Source: Pontixanthobacter sp. CEM42
GTDB taxonomy: Bacteria > Pseudomonadota > Alphaproteobacteria > Sphingomonadales > Sphingomonadaceae
NCBI RefSeq assembly: GCF_017812015.1
Contig: NZ_JADQTN010000002.1
Span: 124,001 to 188,000, forward strand
Direction: 5' to 3'
Length of the DNA: 64,000 nucleotides
Made by a program: the position numbers and the translations under genes. The notes beneath the pieces were generated by a model that saw nothing but the letters and a program-made list of their open reading frames with translations, made no database searches and was not told the DNA's origin. Positions 53,107 to 62,357 of this stretch are shown in pieces. The first letter of the stretch is position 1. Every line of letters starts with the position of its first letter.

Positions 53107-53547
53107 ATGGCGGACAGACCAACATTGGGAGACGTGGGCGCAATATCTGCATTATCAGCCGTCAGTGGCGGATTTTTCTGCGGTTTTGCGCTGGTCGCTT
53201 GGATGTTTAGCGAAACCTACTGGACAGAACACCCGCTGAACGCAGCCGCCGCTGCCATATTTGCCGGGTTTGTCGGAGTGGTCTTGTCACTATTCACAGC
53301 ATGGCCGCTGGGGTGGATCATTGGCGGTTTAATCGCTCGATTTCTTGGATCATCTGCGGGTCACTCGGCGTTGGCAGGTTCGTTGACCGGCTTCACCCTA
53401 TTCGCCGTGAGCATGCGTTCAGATATCTTCCTACATCCCACACTGTTCGGCGGAGCCGCGCTGTTCGCACTCGCAGGCGCCATTCTCGCACCACTTTCAC
53501 AATTCTATATCGCGAACCGAGTGGCTGTCTTTGATCGAGGGGACTGA
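53107..53547 (+). CDS. Integral membrane protein of unknown function
   Basis: 146 residues with four predicted membrane segments (ISALSAVSGGFFCGFALVAWMF, AAAAAIFAGFVGVVLSLFTAWPLGWIIGGLIARFL, LAGSLTGFTLFAVSM and LFGGAALFALAGAILAPL). The N- and C-termini are hydrophilic. It converges with guaA, with one base between the stop codons. No recognised family. Confidence 0.7.
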   Translation: MADRPTLGDVGAISALSAVSGGFFCGFALVAWMFSETYWTEHPLNAAAAAIFAGFVGVVLSLFTAWPLGWIIGGLIARFLGSSAGHSALAGSLTGFTLFAVSMRSDIFLHPTLFGGAALFALAGAILAPLSQFYIANRVAVFDRGD

Positions 53548-53548
53548 C

Positions 53549-55138
53549 TCACTCCCACTCAATCGTACCCGGCGGTTTGCTAGTGTAGTCATAGACCACC
53601 CGGTTGATACCCTGCACTTCGTTCACAATTCGCGTCGCACATTGCGTCAGGAAGCTGGCGTCGAACGGGTATACGTCCGCCGTCATACCATCGGTGCTGG
53701 TCACCGCGCGTAGGCCGCAAACGCTGTCATAGGTGCGGGCATCGCCCATTACGCCGACGGTTTTGACGGGGAGTAGCACGGCGAACGCCTGCCAGATTGC
53801 GTCGTACAAACCGGCGTTGCGGATCTCTTCGAGATAAATCGCGTCAGCTTTGCGCAGGATATCGCAGCGTTCTTTGTTCACTTCGCCCGGAATGCGGATC
53901 GCGAGGCCGGGTCCGGGGAACGGGTGACGGCCGACAAACATATCGGGCAGGCCAAGCTCACGGCCCAGATCGCGGACTTCGTCTTTGAACAGTTCGCGCA
54001 ACGGCTCGACCAGTTTCATATTCATGCGTTCGGGCAAACCGCCGACATTGTGGTGGCTCTTGATCGTTACGCTTGGGCCGCCAGTGAAGGAGACGCTTTC
54101 GATCACATCGGGATAGAGCGTGCCCTGCGCGAGGAAATCTGCGCCACCGATCTTTTCGGCCTCTTCCTCAAACACATTTATAAATTCGCCGCCGATGAAT
54201 TTGCGTTTCTTTTCCGGGTCGGAAACGCCATCGAGGCCCGCCAAAAAGCGTTCCTCCGCATCGACCACGACGAGCGGGATATTGTAGTGATCGCGGAACA
54301 TGGTTTCGACTTGCGTGCGCTCATCCAAGCGAAGCAAACCATGATCGACAAATACGCAGGTTAGCTGGTCGCCGATAGCTTCGTGAATGAGGATCGCAGC
54401 AACCGAACTATCGACACCGCCGGACAGGCCGCAAATGACTTTCTTGTCGCCGACTTGCTCGCGGATCTCAGCGACTTTGGTATCGCGATAGGTGGCCATG
54501 GTCCAATCGCCTTTGAGGCCGCAAACATGGCGCACGAAATTGGCAATCAGCTTGCCGCCATCGGGCGTATGGACGACTTCAGGGTGGAACTGCGTACCGT
54601 AGAATTTGCGCTTCTCATCCGCGATAACAGCAAAGGGAGCGCCATCGCTGGTCGCGACGATCTCAAAGCCGTCAGCAAACTGTGTGACTTTGTCACCATG
54701 GCTCATCCAGACCTGATGGCGATCGCCGACGTTCCAAAGCCCGTCGAAAAGCGCGCATTCTTCGGTCACAGTCAGGAAAGCGCGGCCAAATTCGCCGCCT
54801 TCTCCGGTTTCGTGACCACGCCGGACTTCGCCGCCAAGCTGGTGCGTCATCACTTGCTGGCCATAACAAATGCCCAGGATCGGCAGGCCTGCATCGAACA
54901 GCATTTGCGGTGCCCGCGGGCTGCCTTCATCGGGAACACCGGCGGGTGAGCCGGACAGGATGATTCCCTTGGGCTTCATCCGTTCAAACGCTTCCTCGGC
55001 CATCGAAAATGGTGCGATTTCGGAATAGACGCCCGCCTCGCGCACACGGCGCGCGATCAGCTGGGTTACTTGGCTGCCGAAATCGACGATGAGAATGGAA
55101 TCGGGCCGAATGGAATCGGAAGAGTGCGTTTGGTCCAT
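53549..55138 (-). CDS. guaA: GMP synthase (glutamine-hydrolysing)
   Basis: Converts XMP to GMP. 529 residues: the N-terminal glutaminase domain has catalytic Cys91 in LGICYGQQ and the His/Glu pair in GTQFHPEV. The ATP pyrophosphatase domain has the P-loop GLSGGVDSS. The C-terminal dimerisation domain ends in PPGTIEWE, as in the family. ATG 55138 opens the conserved part; an upstream frame to 55345 is not supported. Separate transcript from the neighbours. Confidence 0.97.
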   Translation of the reverse strand: MDQTHSSDSIRPDSILIVDFGSQVTQLIARRVREAGVYSEIAPFSMAEEAFERMKPKGIILSGSPAGVPDEGSPRAPQMLFDAGLPILGICYGQQVMTHQLGGEVRRGHETGEGGEFGRAFLTVTEECALFDGLWNVGDRHQVWMSHGDKVTQFADGFEIVATSDGAPFAVIADEKRKFYGTQFHPEVVHTPDGGKLIANFVRHVCGLKGDWTMATYRDTKVAEIREQVGDKKVICGLSGGVDSSVAAILIHEAIGDQLTCVFVDHGLLRLDERTQVETMFRDHYNIPLVVVDAEERFLAGLDGVSDPEKKRKFIGGEFINVFEEEAEKIGGADFLAQGTLYPDVIESVSFTGGPSVTIKSHHNVGGLPERMNMKLVEPLRELFKDEVRDLGRELGLPDMFVGRHPFPGPGLAIRIPGEVNKERCDILRKADAIYLEEIRNAGLYDAIWQAFAVLLPVKTVGVMGDARTYDSVCGLRAVTSTDGMTADVYPFDASFLTQCATRIVNEVQGINRVVYDYTSKPPGTIEWE

Positions 55139-55332
55139 GGGCGAGGCGATAAGACTGCGCGCCGATGCTGGCAAGCGCCCTGCATCGGTCCTGCACGGCC
55201 CCGTGTGTGTGCGCCACAATTCGCCACGTCTGCGAAACAAAATTTCGTGCCGTGTAACCAATATTGCTGCGGATGCGAAAAGCGTTCCAGATGCACTTTT
55301 GCACCAAACACAATATTTAGGAGTTACCCCAA

Positions 55333-55428
55333 ATGCAAAATTCAATGCAGATTCTTACACAGCGCGCCGTCGCATTCATGTTCGCCATTTCACTCAGCGG
55401 ATTGATGCTCAGCCCGACTATCGCCTAA
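55333..55428 (+). CDS. Small hydrophobic peptide (31 residues), tentative
   Basis: ATG 55333 follows GGAG with 9-base spacing. The peptide has a basic start and one hydrophobic stretch ([20 protein letters not shown]). It could be a membrane microprotein, or simply a remnant of a signal peptide. It lies between guaA and a candidate small RNA; conservation data would decide. Confidence 0.35.
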   Translation: MQNSMQILTQRAVAFMFAISLSGLMLSPTIA

Positions 55429-55529
55429 ACACAAAACGCTCGCGAAACACTTCCCGACCAATGTTGCAAAAAACTGAACATTAGTCGCAGTTTTGTCATT
55501 TGCATAAAGTGGCACGCAACATTATTTCC

Positions 55530-55770
55530 ACTCCCGAACCGGCGGATAGGTCTCCTCTCCCGAACACTATCCCCGGCGATAACGGGATCACGACAGCGCC
55601 CCCGCATACGTGTCCCGGCTGACATCTCAGCTGCCTGCGAGTGCAGCAGAAAGCGCCCGGCCCAAGGCATAGTCCAACCGGCCCGCTGCTTTAGAGATGA
55701 AAGCGACCAGAGACGCGGCTGACCTTCAGTCCCCCCTCCCTTAACTCAAGGCAGCCGCGTCTCTATTTTT
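55530..55770 (+). ncRNA. Candidate trans-acting small RNA with C-rich loops
   Basis: A non-coding, structured stretch. Three unpaired C-rich motifs complementary to Shine-Dalgarno sequences occur: CTCCC at 55531-55535, CCTCTCCC at 55554-55561, and CCCCCCTCCC in the loop at 55731-55740. Several stems can form, for example ATCCC/GGGAT and GGCTGA/TCAGCT. It ends with the long hairpin at 55709-55764 and a U-run. C-rich loop sRNAs of this kind are known in rhizobia and Rhodobacter. The 5' end is not determined; no clear promoter is visible. Confidence 0.45.
55709..55770 (+). terminator. Long hairpin with T-run
   Basis: Perfect 13-bp arms AGAGACGCGGCTG (55709-55721) and CAGCCGCGTCTCT (55752-55764) with a 30-base loop, followed by ATTTTT at 55765-55770. 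The T-run on the plus side makes this a rightward Rho-independent terminator. It also lies just downstream of the leftward TPR gene, where it might act without a T-run. Confidence 0.7.
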
Positions 55771-55791
55771 CCTGCCCCAATTTTCACAAAA

Positions 55792-57423
55792 TCAGATTTT
55801 CGACAGCAAATCGTCGATATGTTTGCGCTGCGCGGCGTCGGCGAATTCGCGGACACCCGACGCTATTTCACGCGCTTCGGCGCGGCGGCCATTCGCTGCC
55901 AGCGCCGCTGCATAGTGCCAGCGAAACTCAAGATTACCCGGAGCAGCATCTTTCGCTTTGCCCAACCAGGCGAGCGCTTCTTTCTTGTCACCACCCGATT
56001 GCAGCAGCACCCAGCCGAGCGTGTCCATCACAAACGGATCGCCGGGCGTCAGCGCAATGGCGCGCCGTGCCAGTTGCACCGCTTCAGACGAGTTGCCGGT
56101 GTTGAGTTCGGCAATCGCGCCATTGTTAAGCACCAGCGCGTTTGCTTCCAAACCTTCGTCACGCAGGCCCGCATAGATATCGCGTGCTTCCGCCCATTCG
56201 CTGCGCCCGATCGCGCGGTCTGCCGCCGCCAAACGTGAACTCAGATCTTCTGGCGGAGAAACTTTGCCCAGCCGCGCCGCGTAGGGATCATCGCGCCCGA
56301 GTTGCTGCGAAAGACGTGATGCCAGCGCAAGCATTTGCGGCCCCGCAACGGCGCGCGATGCCGGAATCTCTATCGTGGACAGAGCCTTGTCGGTCTCACC
56401 CACCGCCAGCAATGCCTGCGCCATTACGGTCGCGCCTTGGACGTGGCCCGGATTGTCACGCAGGAATGGACGCAGGAAGGCGATCGATTGCTCGTGGCTG
56501 CCGCGTAGATGGGCAATTTCACCCATCAGCAATTGTGCGGCAGGAACTTTGCGAAGAGCGCCTTCACCAGCCTGCATAATCTGGTGCGCTGTGTCCAAAT
56601 CACCGCGCACGAAAGCCAGCTTCGCGTCGAGGAACATACCCATCGGGTGATTGGGCGCGGTTTCGCGCAGCACTTTCAGCGTCTCCGCCGCCTCGTACAG
56701 CTTGCCCAGATCAGCCTGTACCGCCGCAAGCGACAGTCGCGGGCCGAGGATGGACGAGTTGGCAGAAACCGCCTGTGCATAGTGCTGCTCAGCCGCTTCG
56801 AAATCTTCGCGCAGCAGGTCCAATCGACCCGCGAGCATCAGCGCATTTAAATCTTTGCCGTCAGCTTCCAGAGCGCGTGCAGACAGCGAATTGGCCAATT
56901 CAACTTTGCGTTCGGTCAGCGCCATTTCACCGCGCAATGCCAGCAAGCGAACGTCATCGGGATGTGCCGCGACTGCGTCATCCGCCAGTGCAAACGCCGG
57001 TTCTGTCTGACCCAGTGCCAACAGCGCACCGATGCGCACCCATTGGCCTAGTGCGGTCGACGAATCCGCTTTTTCGGCCCAAGCCAGCGCTTCATCGGGC
57101 TTGTCCTGAAGTAGCATCGCGCGGGACATCAGCGCTGCGCCAACACCGCTTTCACGCATCACGACCGGCACTTGCTCAACCGCAGCTTGCGCCGCGATCC
57201 CATCCCCCAGCTCGAGCATAATGTCCGCATAACGCAGGCGGGTCTGGTGGTCGTCTGGTGTCTCTTTGAGGATTGCAAGCAAGTGAACCCGGGCAGCGCC
57301 CAGATCGCCTTCCGCAAGCGCGGTTTCCGCCTCAACCACCGGGTCACCGGACACCCATCCGCATGATGCGGTTCCAAGGGCGAGCGGCACAATGGCGAGC
57401 GACAAGAACAGTCTATTTTTCAT
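55792..57423 (-). CDS. TPR-repeat lipoprotein, PEP-CTERM system-associated type
   Basis: 543 residues. The lipoprotein signal ends in TASC (Cys near residue 21). The rest is a superhelix of tetratricopeptide repeats (AETALAEGDLGAARVHLLAIL, AEQHYAQAVSANSSILGPRLSLA, ATVMAQALLAVGETDKAL, and further copies to the end). TPR lipoproteins of this kind (PrsT) accompany exosortase/PEP-CTERM systems, and a sorting-signal protein lies 149 bases away on the same strand. PrsT is usually about 900 residues, so this is a shorter relative. A role in polysaccharide export or assembly is inferred. Confidence 0.75.
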   Translation of the reverse strand: MKNRLFLSLAIVPLALGTASCGWVSGDPVVEAETALAEGDLGAARVHLLAILKETPDDHQTRLRYADIMLELGDGIAAQAAVEQVPVVMRESGVGAALMSRAMLLQDKPDEALAWAEKADSSTALGQWVRIGALLALGQTEPAFALADDAVAAHPDDVRLLALRGEMALTERKVELANSLSARALEADGKDLNALMLAGRLDLLREDFEAAEQHYAQAVSANSSILGPRLSLAAVQADLGKLYEAAETLKVLRETAPNHPMGMFLDAKLAFVRGDLDTAHQIMQAGEGALRKVPAAQLLMGEIAHLRGSHEQSIAFLRPFLRDNPGHVQGATVMAQALLAVGETDKALSTIEIPASRAVAGPQMLALASRLSQQLGRDDPYAARLGKVSPPEDLSSRLAAADRAIGRSEWAEARDIYAGLRDEGLEANALVLNNGAIAELNTGNSSEAVQLARRAIALTPGDPFVMDTLGWVLLQSGGDKKEALAWLGKAKDAAPGNLEFRWHYAAALAANGRRAEAREIASGVREFADAAQRKHIDDLLSKI

Positions 57424-57514
57424 AGCCTGCGGTATAGCCAAATCTTCCTAAAGAACGGCTAACCACGCTGCTGGCCAAACCGGCGATCTGGAAGTGCCGC
57501 ACACCTCAATAGGA

Positions 57515-57549
57515 AAGGGCTGATACAGCTTCCGCCGTACCAGCCCCTT
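57515..57549 (-). terminator. Hairpin after the sorting-signal protein gene
   Basis: GGGCTG (57517-57522) and CAGCCC (57541-57546) pair across an 18-base loop, extended by AA/TT with one bulged C. It is 23 bases beyond the stop codon of the minus-strand gene at 57572. Confidence 0.45.
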
Positions 57550-57571
57550 GGAAGACTGTCTCTATATCGCG

Positions 57572-58252
57572 TTACGCCGCGGCAATGCTCCGGCGGCGGC
57601 GACCGGCCCACAGGCCAATCAGAGCGAGACCGAACAGAGCGGCACCGCCCGGCGCCGGAACTGGCGTGCCCGGTGTATGCGCTAGATCAAAATTGATATC
57701 CCAGTGCGGAAGCGACCAGCCGTTGGGATTCAGAATGTTAAGCCAGGCAGAACCACCGAAATCGCCGGTTTTATCATTCGCGCCGGGGCCGATTTGCACG
57801 GTGGTGTTGCCAGCGAGTGGATCGCGCGGATTGATGGTGAATTTCTTGCCGCCAATGGTGATAGTACCTGCAGCGCTGGAGTAGAAGTCCATTGTCGAAG
57901 GATTATAAGCGCCGCCGCCAGCTTTGTAGCCCTGGTTGCTGTTAAGCGCGTCTTGAAAGCCCGAAAAGCTGAGGTCGAGCTTAGCGACTTTGCCCGAGCC
58001 GTTAACTGCGGTGCCGGTGAAGGTTGCAGTGCCGGCGTCGGTGTCCTGCGTGAACTTCGTACCGTCTTGGAAAGAGTAGCGGCGATCGCAGCCGCTGCCG
58101 ACCGAATTGGTCCAAAGACCGTGCGAGCAGCCACTGTCGGTCGCGTCGCTGACATCATAATCTATGGTCGATGCCGAAGCCGGTGCAGCAACGGCCATCA
58201 ACGCTACCGGTGCGGCTGCAGCCAAAGCGATGTTGCGTGTCCAAGAAACCAT
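57572..58252 (-). CDS. Surface protein with PEP-CTERM-like sorting signal
   Basis: 226 residues: signal peptide to about residue 27 (PASAS), a beta-rich body with two Cys near the front (DSGCSHGLW and GSGCDRRYSF), and a C-terminal sorting signal in the last 27 residues. This signal has the motif PAPGGAALFGLALIGLWAG followed by RRRR. Canonical PEP-CTERM has Pro-Glu-Pro; here the motif is Pro-Ala-Pro-Gly, a known variant. Exosortase is expected to cleave it and anchor the protein or release it. The exosortase itself is not in the window. Confidence 0.85.
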   Translation of the reverse strand: MVSWTRNIALAAAAPVALMAVAAPASASTIDYDVSDATDSGCSHGLWTNSVGSGCDRRYSFQDGTKFTQDTDAGTATFTGTAVNGSGKVAKLDLSFSGFQDALNSNQGYKAGGGAYNPSTMDFYSSAAGTITIGGKKFTINPRDPLAGNTTVQIGPGANDKTGDFGGSAWLNILNPNGWSLPHWDINFDLAHTPGTPVPAPGGAALFGLALIGLWAGRRRRSIAAA

Positions 58253-58393
58253 AATTCTTACCCCATATTCCCCATCGGATAATGCAGAACCCGTCCGCCT
58301 TACCCTGCGAATTGTAATGTTGAGGTTAAAGCAGGGACGATGCCAAAAATGCGCAACCCAGCAATCCTGCGGCTTACGAAGGTTAACGTGATT

Positions 58394-58424
58394 TCGGATT
58401 TCTATGAGATGTTAGAAATTCCGA
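58394..58424. terminator. Inverted repeat between sorting-signal and CoA-ligase genes
   Basis: TCGGATTTCTA (58394-58404) and TAGAAATTCCGA (58413-58424) form an 11-bp stem with one bulge and an 8-base loop, in a gap between two minus-strand genes. On the plus side CAGTTTTC follows. It may terminate the upstream CoA-ligase transcript. Confidence 0.45.
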
Positions 58425-58440
58425 CAGTTTTCAGGCCGGT

Positions 58441-59982
58441 TCAGCGTTGCTCAGGTGCATCGACCATGGCGCGCAGCTCAGTCTTGAGCAGTTTGCCAAT
58501 ATGGCTGCGCGGCATTTCTGCGATCGAGTGAAGTGCCGATAGCCGCTGCGTCTTTCCAAGCCGCGCATTGACCGCGCCCAGCACAGCATCGGCATTGGTA
58601 TTGCCGCTTGGATCAAGCGTCACAAAGCCAACCGGCGTTTCGCCCCACGCTTTGCTGGGCACACCAATCACGGCGGCCTCGACCACGCCTTCCTCTTTGA
58701 GCAGCTCATTCTCCAGATCGACCGGATAGATATTGAACCCACCAGAGATGATCATGTCTTTCGCGCGACCGACCAGCTCGACAAAGCCGTCTTCATCGAC
58801 CCGGCCAATATCGCCCATCCGCATCCACCATTCGCCGGTGTCGGGATCGATCCATTTTGCTTCGGAGGTTTTCTCGGGCTGGTTTTTGTACTCGCTCATC
58901 ATCGCAGGCCCGCGGCCAACCAACTCGCCAGCCTCGCCCGGCGGCAACAAACGGCCATCTTCGCCCATCACTTTGACTTCGCTTCCAGGAGCAGGCGTGC
59001 CGACAGTGTGCAGCTTGTCCGGATGCTCATGCGCGTAGAGCAAGCAGACAACGCCGCCTTCGGTCATCGAGTAAATCTCGATCAACGCACCCGGCATCCG
59101 CTTAAGCACTTCCGCTTTCAATTCGGCAGAGAAGGGAGCCGAGGTGCAATATTTCATCTGCATGTTCGACAGATCAAAATTATCGAACGTCGGCTCATCC
59201 ATCAGGCGCTGATATTGCACCGGCACCAGCATCGTTGTTGTAATCCGGTCGCGCTGGGCGATTTCAAGCCAACGCACCGTGTTGAACTTGCCCATGATCG
59301 TGACGGTACCGCCTGCCAATAGCGCCGACAAAAACGCGACCATCGTGGTGTTTGAATAAAGCGGCGTTGATGTAAGCGAGCGGACTTCGCGCTCACCCCC
59401 AAGATAGGACGCCGCAGTCGGCGCAAATTGCCGCCAGCGCATCGTATGCGAATGGACAATGCCCTTCGGAATTCCGGTCGTCCCGCTCGAGTAAATAATG
59501 TTGAACGGCTCATCGCCAGTTGGTTCGAAAGGAACAGGTTTTGTGCCCGCCTCCGCCATCCAGCCATCCAATTCTTCGTCCAACACGATCTGTTCGAGAT
59601 CGGTCATAAATGCATCTCCGAGCTCGCTCAGCTTTGCCCGATCAATGAACAGGTGCCGCGCGCCAGAGTCCTTGGCCATACCGTGCAGCTGCTGCGGACT
59701 CGCACTGGTAGTAAGCGGCGCAGCGACGCCGCCAGCCAAGACTGCCGCCAGATAGACCAGCGCATAATTGATCGTAGACGTGCCGAGGATCGCAACCGAT
59801 TGGCCGCGCTCCAGTCCCGTCATTTGCAATTGCGCTGCGATCCGGTCCACGCGGTCGATCATCTCCGTCCAGGACAGCTCGCCATGCTCGTCGCGTAGAG
59901 CCGGGTGATCCGGGCGCTCCTCGGCCCAACCAGCCAATATCTCTCGATATGAACCAAATGGTGCGGAAAGCCGATCGAGCAT
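58441..59982 (-). CDS. AMP-dependent acyl-CoA synthetase/ligase
   Basis: Activates a carboxylic acid with ATP to an acyl-CoA. 513 residues from ATG 59982. The phosphate loop IIYSSGTTGIPKGIVHSH and the hinge/C-terminal part GRAKDMIISGGFNIYPVDLENEL are conserved, with EGVVEAAVIGVPSKAWGETPVGFV and the C-terminal Lys in RSHIGKLLK. Substrate (fatty or aromatic acid) is not predictable. GTG 59988, six bases upstream, has better spacing to AAGGA and is an equal alternative. Divergent from the PIG-L gene. Confidence 0.88.
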   Translation of the reverse strand: MLDRLSAPFGSYREILAGWAEERPDHPALRDEHGELSWTEMIDRVDRIAAQLQMTGLERGQSVAILGTSTINYALVYLAAVLAGGVAAPLTTSASPQQLHGMAKDSGARHLFIDRAKLSELGDAFMTDLEQIVLDEELDGWMAEAGTKPVPFEPTGDEPFNIIYSSGTTGIPKGIVHSHTMRWRQFAPTAASYLGGEREVRSLTSTPLYSNTTMVAFLSALLAGGTVTIMGKFNTVRWLEIAQRDRITTTMLVPVQYQRLMDEPTFDNFDLSNMQMKYCTSAPFSAELKAEVLKRMPGALIEIYSMTEGGVVCLLYAHEHPDKLHTVGTPAPGSEVKVMGEDGRLLPPGEAGELVGRGPAMMSEYKNQPEKTSEAKWIDPDTGEWWMRMGDIGRVDEDGFVELVGRAKDMIISGGFNIYPVDLENELLKEEGVVEAAVIGVPSKAWGETPVGFVTLDPSGNTNADAVLGAVNARLGKTQRLSALHSIAEMPRSHIGKLLKTELRAMVDAPEQR

Positions 59983-60060
59983 GGTCACGTCATTCTTCCT
60001 TGTCCTGTGAAGCACGGCGCATCTATGCAGGCGCAAACGCCAAAGCCAAGGGGAATGCGA

Positions 60061-60822
60061 ATGTCACTACGAATAGTTGCAATGGCGAGCCTTGTCCTCT
60101 TGGCAGCCGCTCCCTCTGAGTCGCAGGAAGAAGCTGCGCGCAATACCATCGCTGTCTTCGCCCATCCCGATGACGAGTTGTTTGTTGCCCCGGCGCTCGC
60201 CAGCGCTACGCGCGAGGGGCACGATGTGACGCTGGTCTACGCAACCAACGGAGATCAAGGTCCGGGTGTTTCAGGCATGGCACCCGGAGAGGAACTGGCC
60301 ACTAGCCGCAAAGGAGAGGCACTGTGTGCAGCGGAAGCTCTGGGGGTCACCACGGTGCACTTTCTCGATCTGGGCGATGGGACTTTGGGCGTAAACGCAC
60401 ACCATCGCGGCAGTTCTGCTCTGAGGTTCTCCGCTGCGCTCAAGCATATTCTCGGCGATGGTGAGTTTAACACAGCAGTGACATGGGGCCCAGATGGCGG
60501 ATACGGTCACTCCGATCACCGAATCGTCAGCGCGCTAACCGCCGAATTGGTCCAAGCCATGGACACCAATCGGCCAAAGCTGCTCTATTCGGGTATCCGA
60601 AAGGGCTCGCGACCACCAGAGATACAAACATGGGCTGAGACGGACTCCGAGCTTCTCACAGTTTCCGTGGCATACACTGCAGAAGATCTAGCCGCGGCAA
60701 CTAAAGCAGCGCAGTGTCACAGAACCCAATTCGATGCCGATGTTCGCGGGGGCATGATGCCTTTGTTTGACCAGTCGATCTGGCAGGGCGCGGTGCACTT
60801 CCGACCTGCATTTGGAACATAG
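60061..60822 (+). CDS. PIG-L family deacetylase
   Basis: A 253-residue secreted or periplasmic zinc deacetylase. Signal-peptide-like N-terminus (RIVAMASLVLLAAAPSES), then the zinc motif AHPDDE at 34-39, with the later His ligand in GYGHSDHR. PIG-L/LmbE enzymes deacetylate N-acetylglucosamine conjugates. The last part (QSIWQGAVHFRPAF) is unusual. ATG 60061 has GGGGA 7 bases upstream; ATGs at 60007 and 60055 are less likely. Converges with sdaA. Confidence 0.85.
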   Translation: MSLRIVAMASLVLLAAAPSESQEEAARNTIAVFAHPDDELFVAPALASATREGHDVTLVYATNGDQGPGVSGMAPGEELATSRKGEALCAAEALGVTTVHFLDLGDGTLGVNAHHRGSSALRFSAALKHILGDGEFNTAVTWGPDGGYGHSDHRIVSALTAELVQAMDTNRPKLLYSGIRKGSRPPEIQTWAETDSELLTVSVAYTAEDLAAATKAAQCHRTQFDADVRGGMMPLFDQSIWQGAVHFRPAFGT

Positions 60823-60826
60823 CCAC

Positions 60827-62209
60827 TCAACATTCGATGACGTTCACTGCAAGCCCGCCTTGGCTGGTCTCTTTATATTTGGTCGACATATCGAGGCCGG
60901 TCTGGCGCATCGTTTCAATCACTTGATCGAGCGAGACAATCGACACTTCATCGCGGTGCAGCGCCAGCCGCGCGGCATTGACCGCTTTCACTGCGCCGAT
61001 GGCATTGCGTTCGATACACGGCACTTGGACGAGACCGCCGACCGGATCGCAGGTCAGACCAAGATTGTGCTCCATCCCGATTTCCGCCGCGCTGGCGATC
61101 TGGGTTGGCGTTCCGCCCCACAGCGCTGCGAGTCCACCAGCCGCCATCGAACAGGCGACGCCAACTTCGCCCTGACAGCCCATCTCCGCGCCTGAGATTG
61201 ACGCGCGTTGCTTATAGAGCAGGCCAATCGCGCCAGCCGTCAGCAAGAATTTTCGGCGGCTCTCAGTGCAGGCATTGTCCTCGGCATCGAGGCAATAGAA
61301 ACGCATCACTGCCGGCAGGATGCCGGCGGCACCATTTGTGGGCGCAGTGACGACTTTGCCGCCCGCTGCATTCTCTTCATTCACCGCCATTGCAAAGCAA
61401 TTGAGCCAGTCGAACAATTGCTCGCGCTCGTTTGATTGCGGGTTCGATTGCAGCTTGCCCCATAGCTCGGGCGCGCGGCGGCGAACGTTGAGGCCGCCGG
61501 GTAGCGTGCCGGTCTGGGTCAAACCACGATCAATGCAACCATCCATCGCGCTCGCAATCTGGTCGAGCCCTGCCTCGGTCTTCGCACGTGGCCGCATTGC
61601 GTCTTCATTGCGCAGGACCAGCTCATGCACTTGCACCTGCTCGGATGCGCAAACCTGAAGCAATTCGGCCGCCGAAGTGAACCGGTGCGGCACCGGATTG
61701 CCTGCCTTGACGCGGTCATCCTTGGCGGGCTGTTCAAGCTGACGCTGCGTCGCGACAAACCCGCCACCGGTGGAGAAATAGCTCCGGTCCGACAGCACTT
61801 CGCCTGCGTCGTCATAGGCGATCAGCCGCATGCCATTGGGGTGCAGATCGGGAATGATGTGTCCCGCCAGGTCGACATCGGCTTTCGCGTCAAACGCAAT
61901 ATCGCGCTCACCACCCAAAGTGAGCATGCCCTCGGCTTCTATCCGATCAAGCTGTTGGTCGCCTTTGGCCGGATCATACGTCTCCGGCTTGTGCCCCATC
62001 AGGCCAAGAATCGAGGCACGCGGCGTGCCGTGACCAATGCCCGTCAGGGCAAGCGACCCCTGCAATTCTATGTGGGTTTTCGCTGTCCGTGCAAACTTTC
62101 CGCTACGCTTCAGCGCCCGGACAAACATGCTCGAAATCCGCATAGGTCCAACCGTATGCGAGCTAGAGGGACCAATCCCGATCCGGAAAATGTCGAGCAC
62201 TGAAAGCAT
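60827..62209 (-). CDS. sdaA: L-serine ammonia-lyase, iron-sulfur dependent
   Basis: Deaminates L-serine to pyruvate using a [4Fe-4S] cluster. A 460-residue single-chain enzyme with an N-terminal part (GPSSSHTVGPM) and a catalytic domain (TAPTNGAAGILPAV, EMGCQGEVGVACSMA, LGLTCDPVGGLVQVPCIERN). The Cys ligands are in GCQGE and the CDPVGG/PCIERN stretch, and the chain ends in NVIEC. The C-terminal Cys is the one that inserts into the active site as fourth cluster ligand in the characterised bacterial enzyme. Starts at ATG 62209; divergent from gyrB. Confidence 0.93.
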   Translation of the reverse strand: MLSVLDIFRIGIGPSSSHTVGPMRISSMFVRALKRSGKFARTAKTHIELQGSLALTGIGHGTPRASILGLMGHKPETYDPAKGDQQLDRIEAEGMLTLGGERDIAFDAKADVDLAGHIIPDLHPNGMRLIAYDDAGEVLSDRSYFSTGGGFVATQRQLEQPAKDDRVKAGNPVPHRFTSAAELLQVCASEQVQVHELVLRNEDAMRPRAKTEAGLDQIASAMDGCIDRGLTQTGTLPGGLNVRRRAPELWGKLQSNPQSNEREQLFDWLNCFAMAVNEENAAGGKVVTAPTNGAAGILPAVMRFYCLDAEDNACTESRRKFLLTAGAIGLLYKQRASISGAEMGCQGEVGVACSMAAGGLAALWGGTPTQIASAAEIGMEHNLGLTCDPVGGLVQVPCIERNAIGAVKAVNAARLALHRDEVSIVSLDQVIETMRQTGLDMSTKYKETSQGGLAVNVIEC

Positions 62210-62357
62210 GGCTGCGCCGATGCTCCCTGCCTTCCGCTACGTCAAGTGGTTGCGGTTGAAACTAATGCACCAAAATTGACCTCTCACCGTGTCCATATGT
62301 GCCAATATTGAGCGCATAAACGCCGCTCGCAGGACCTCACGGGTTGATGGTGGATAA

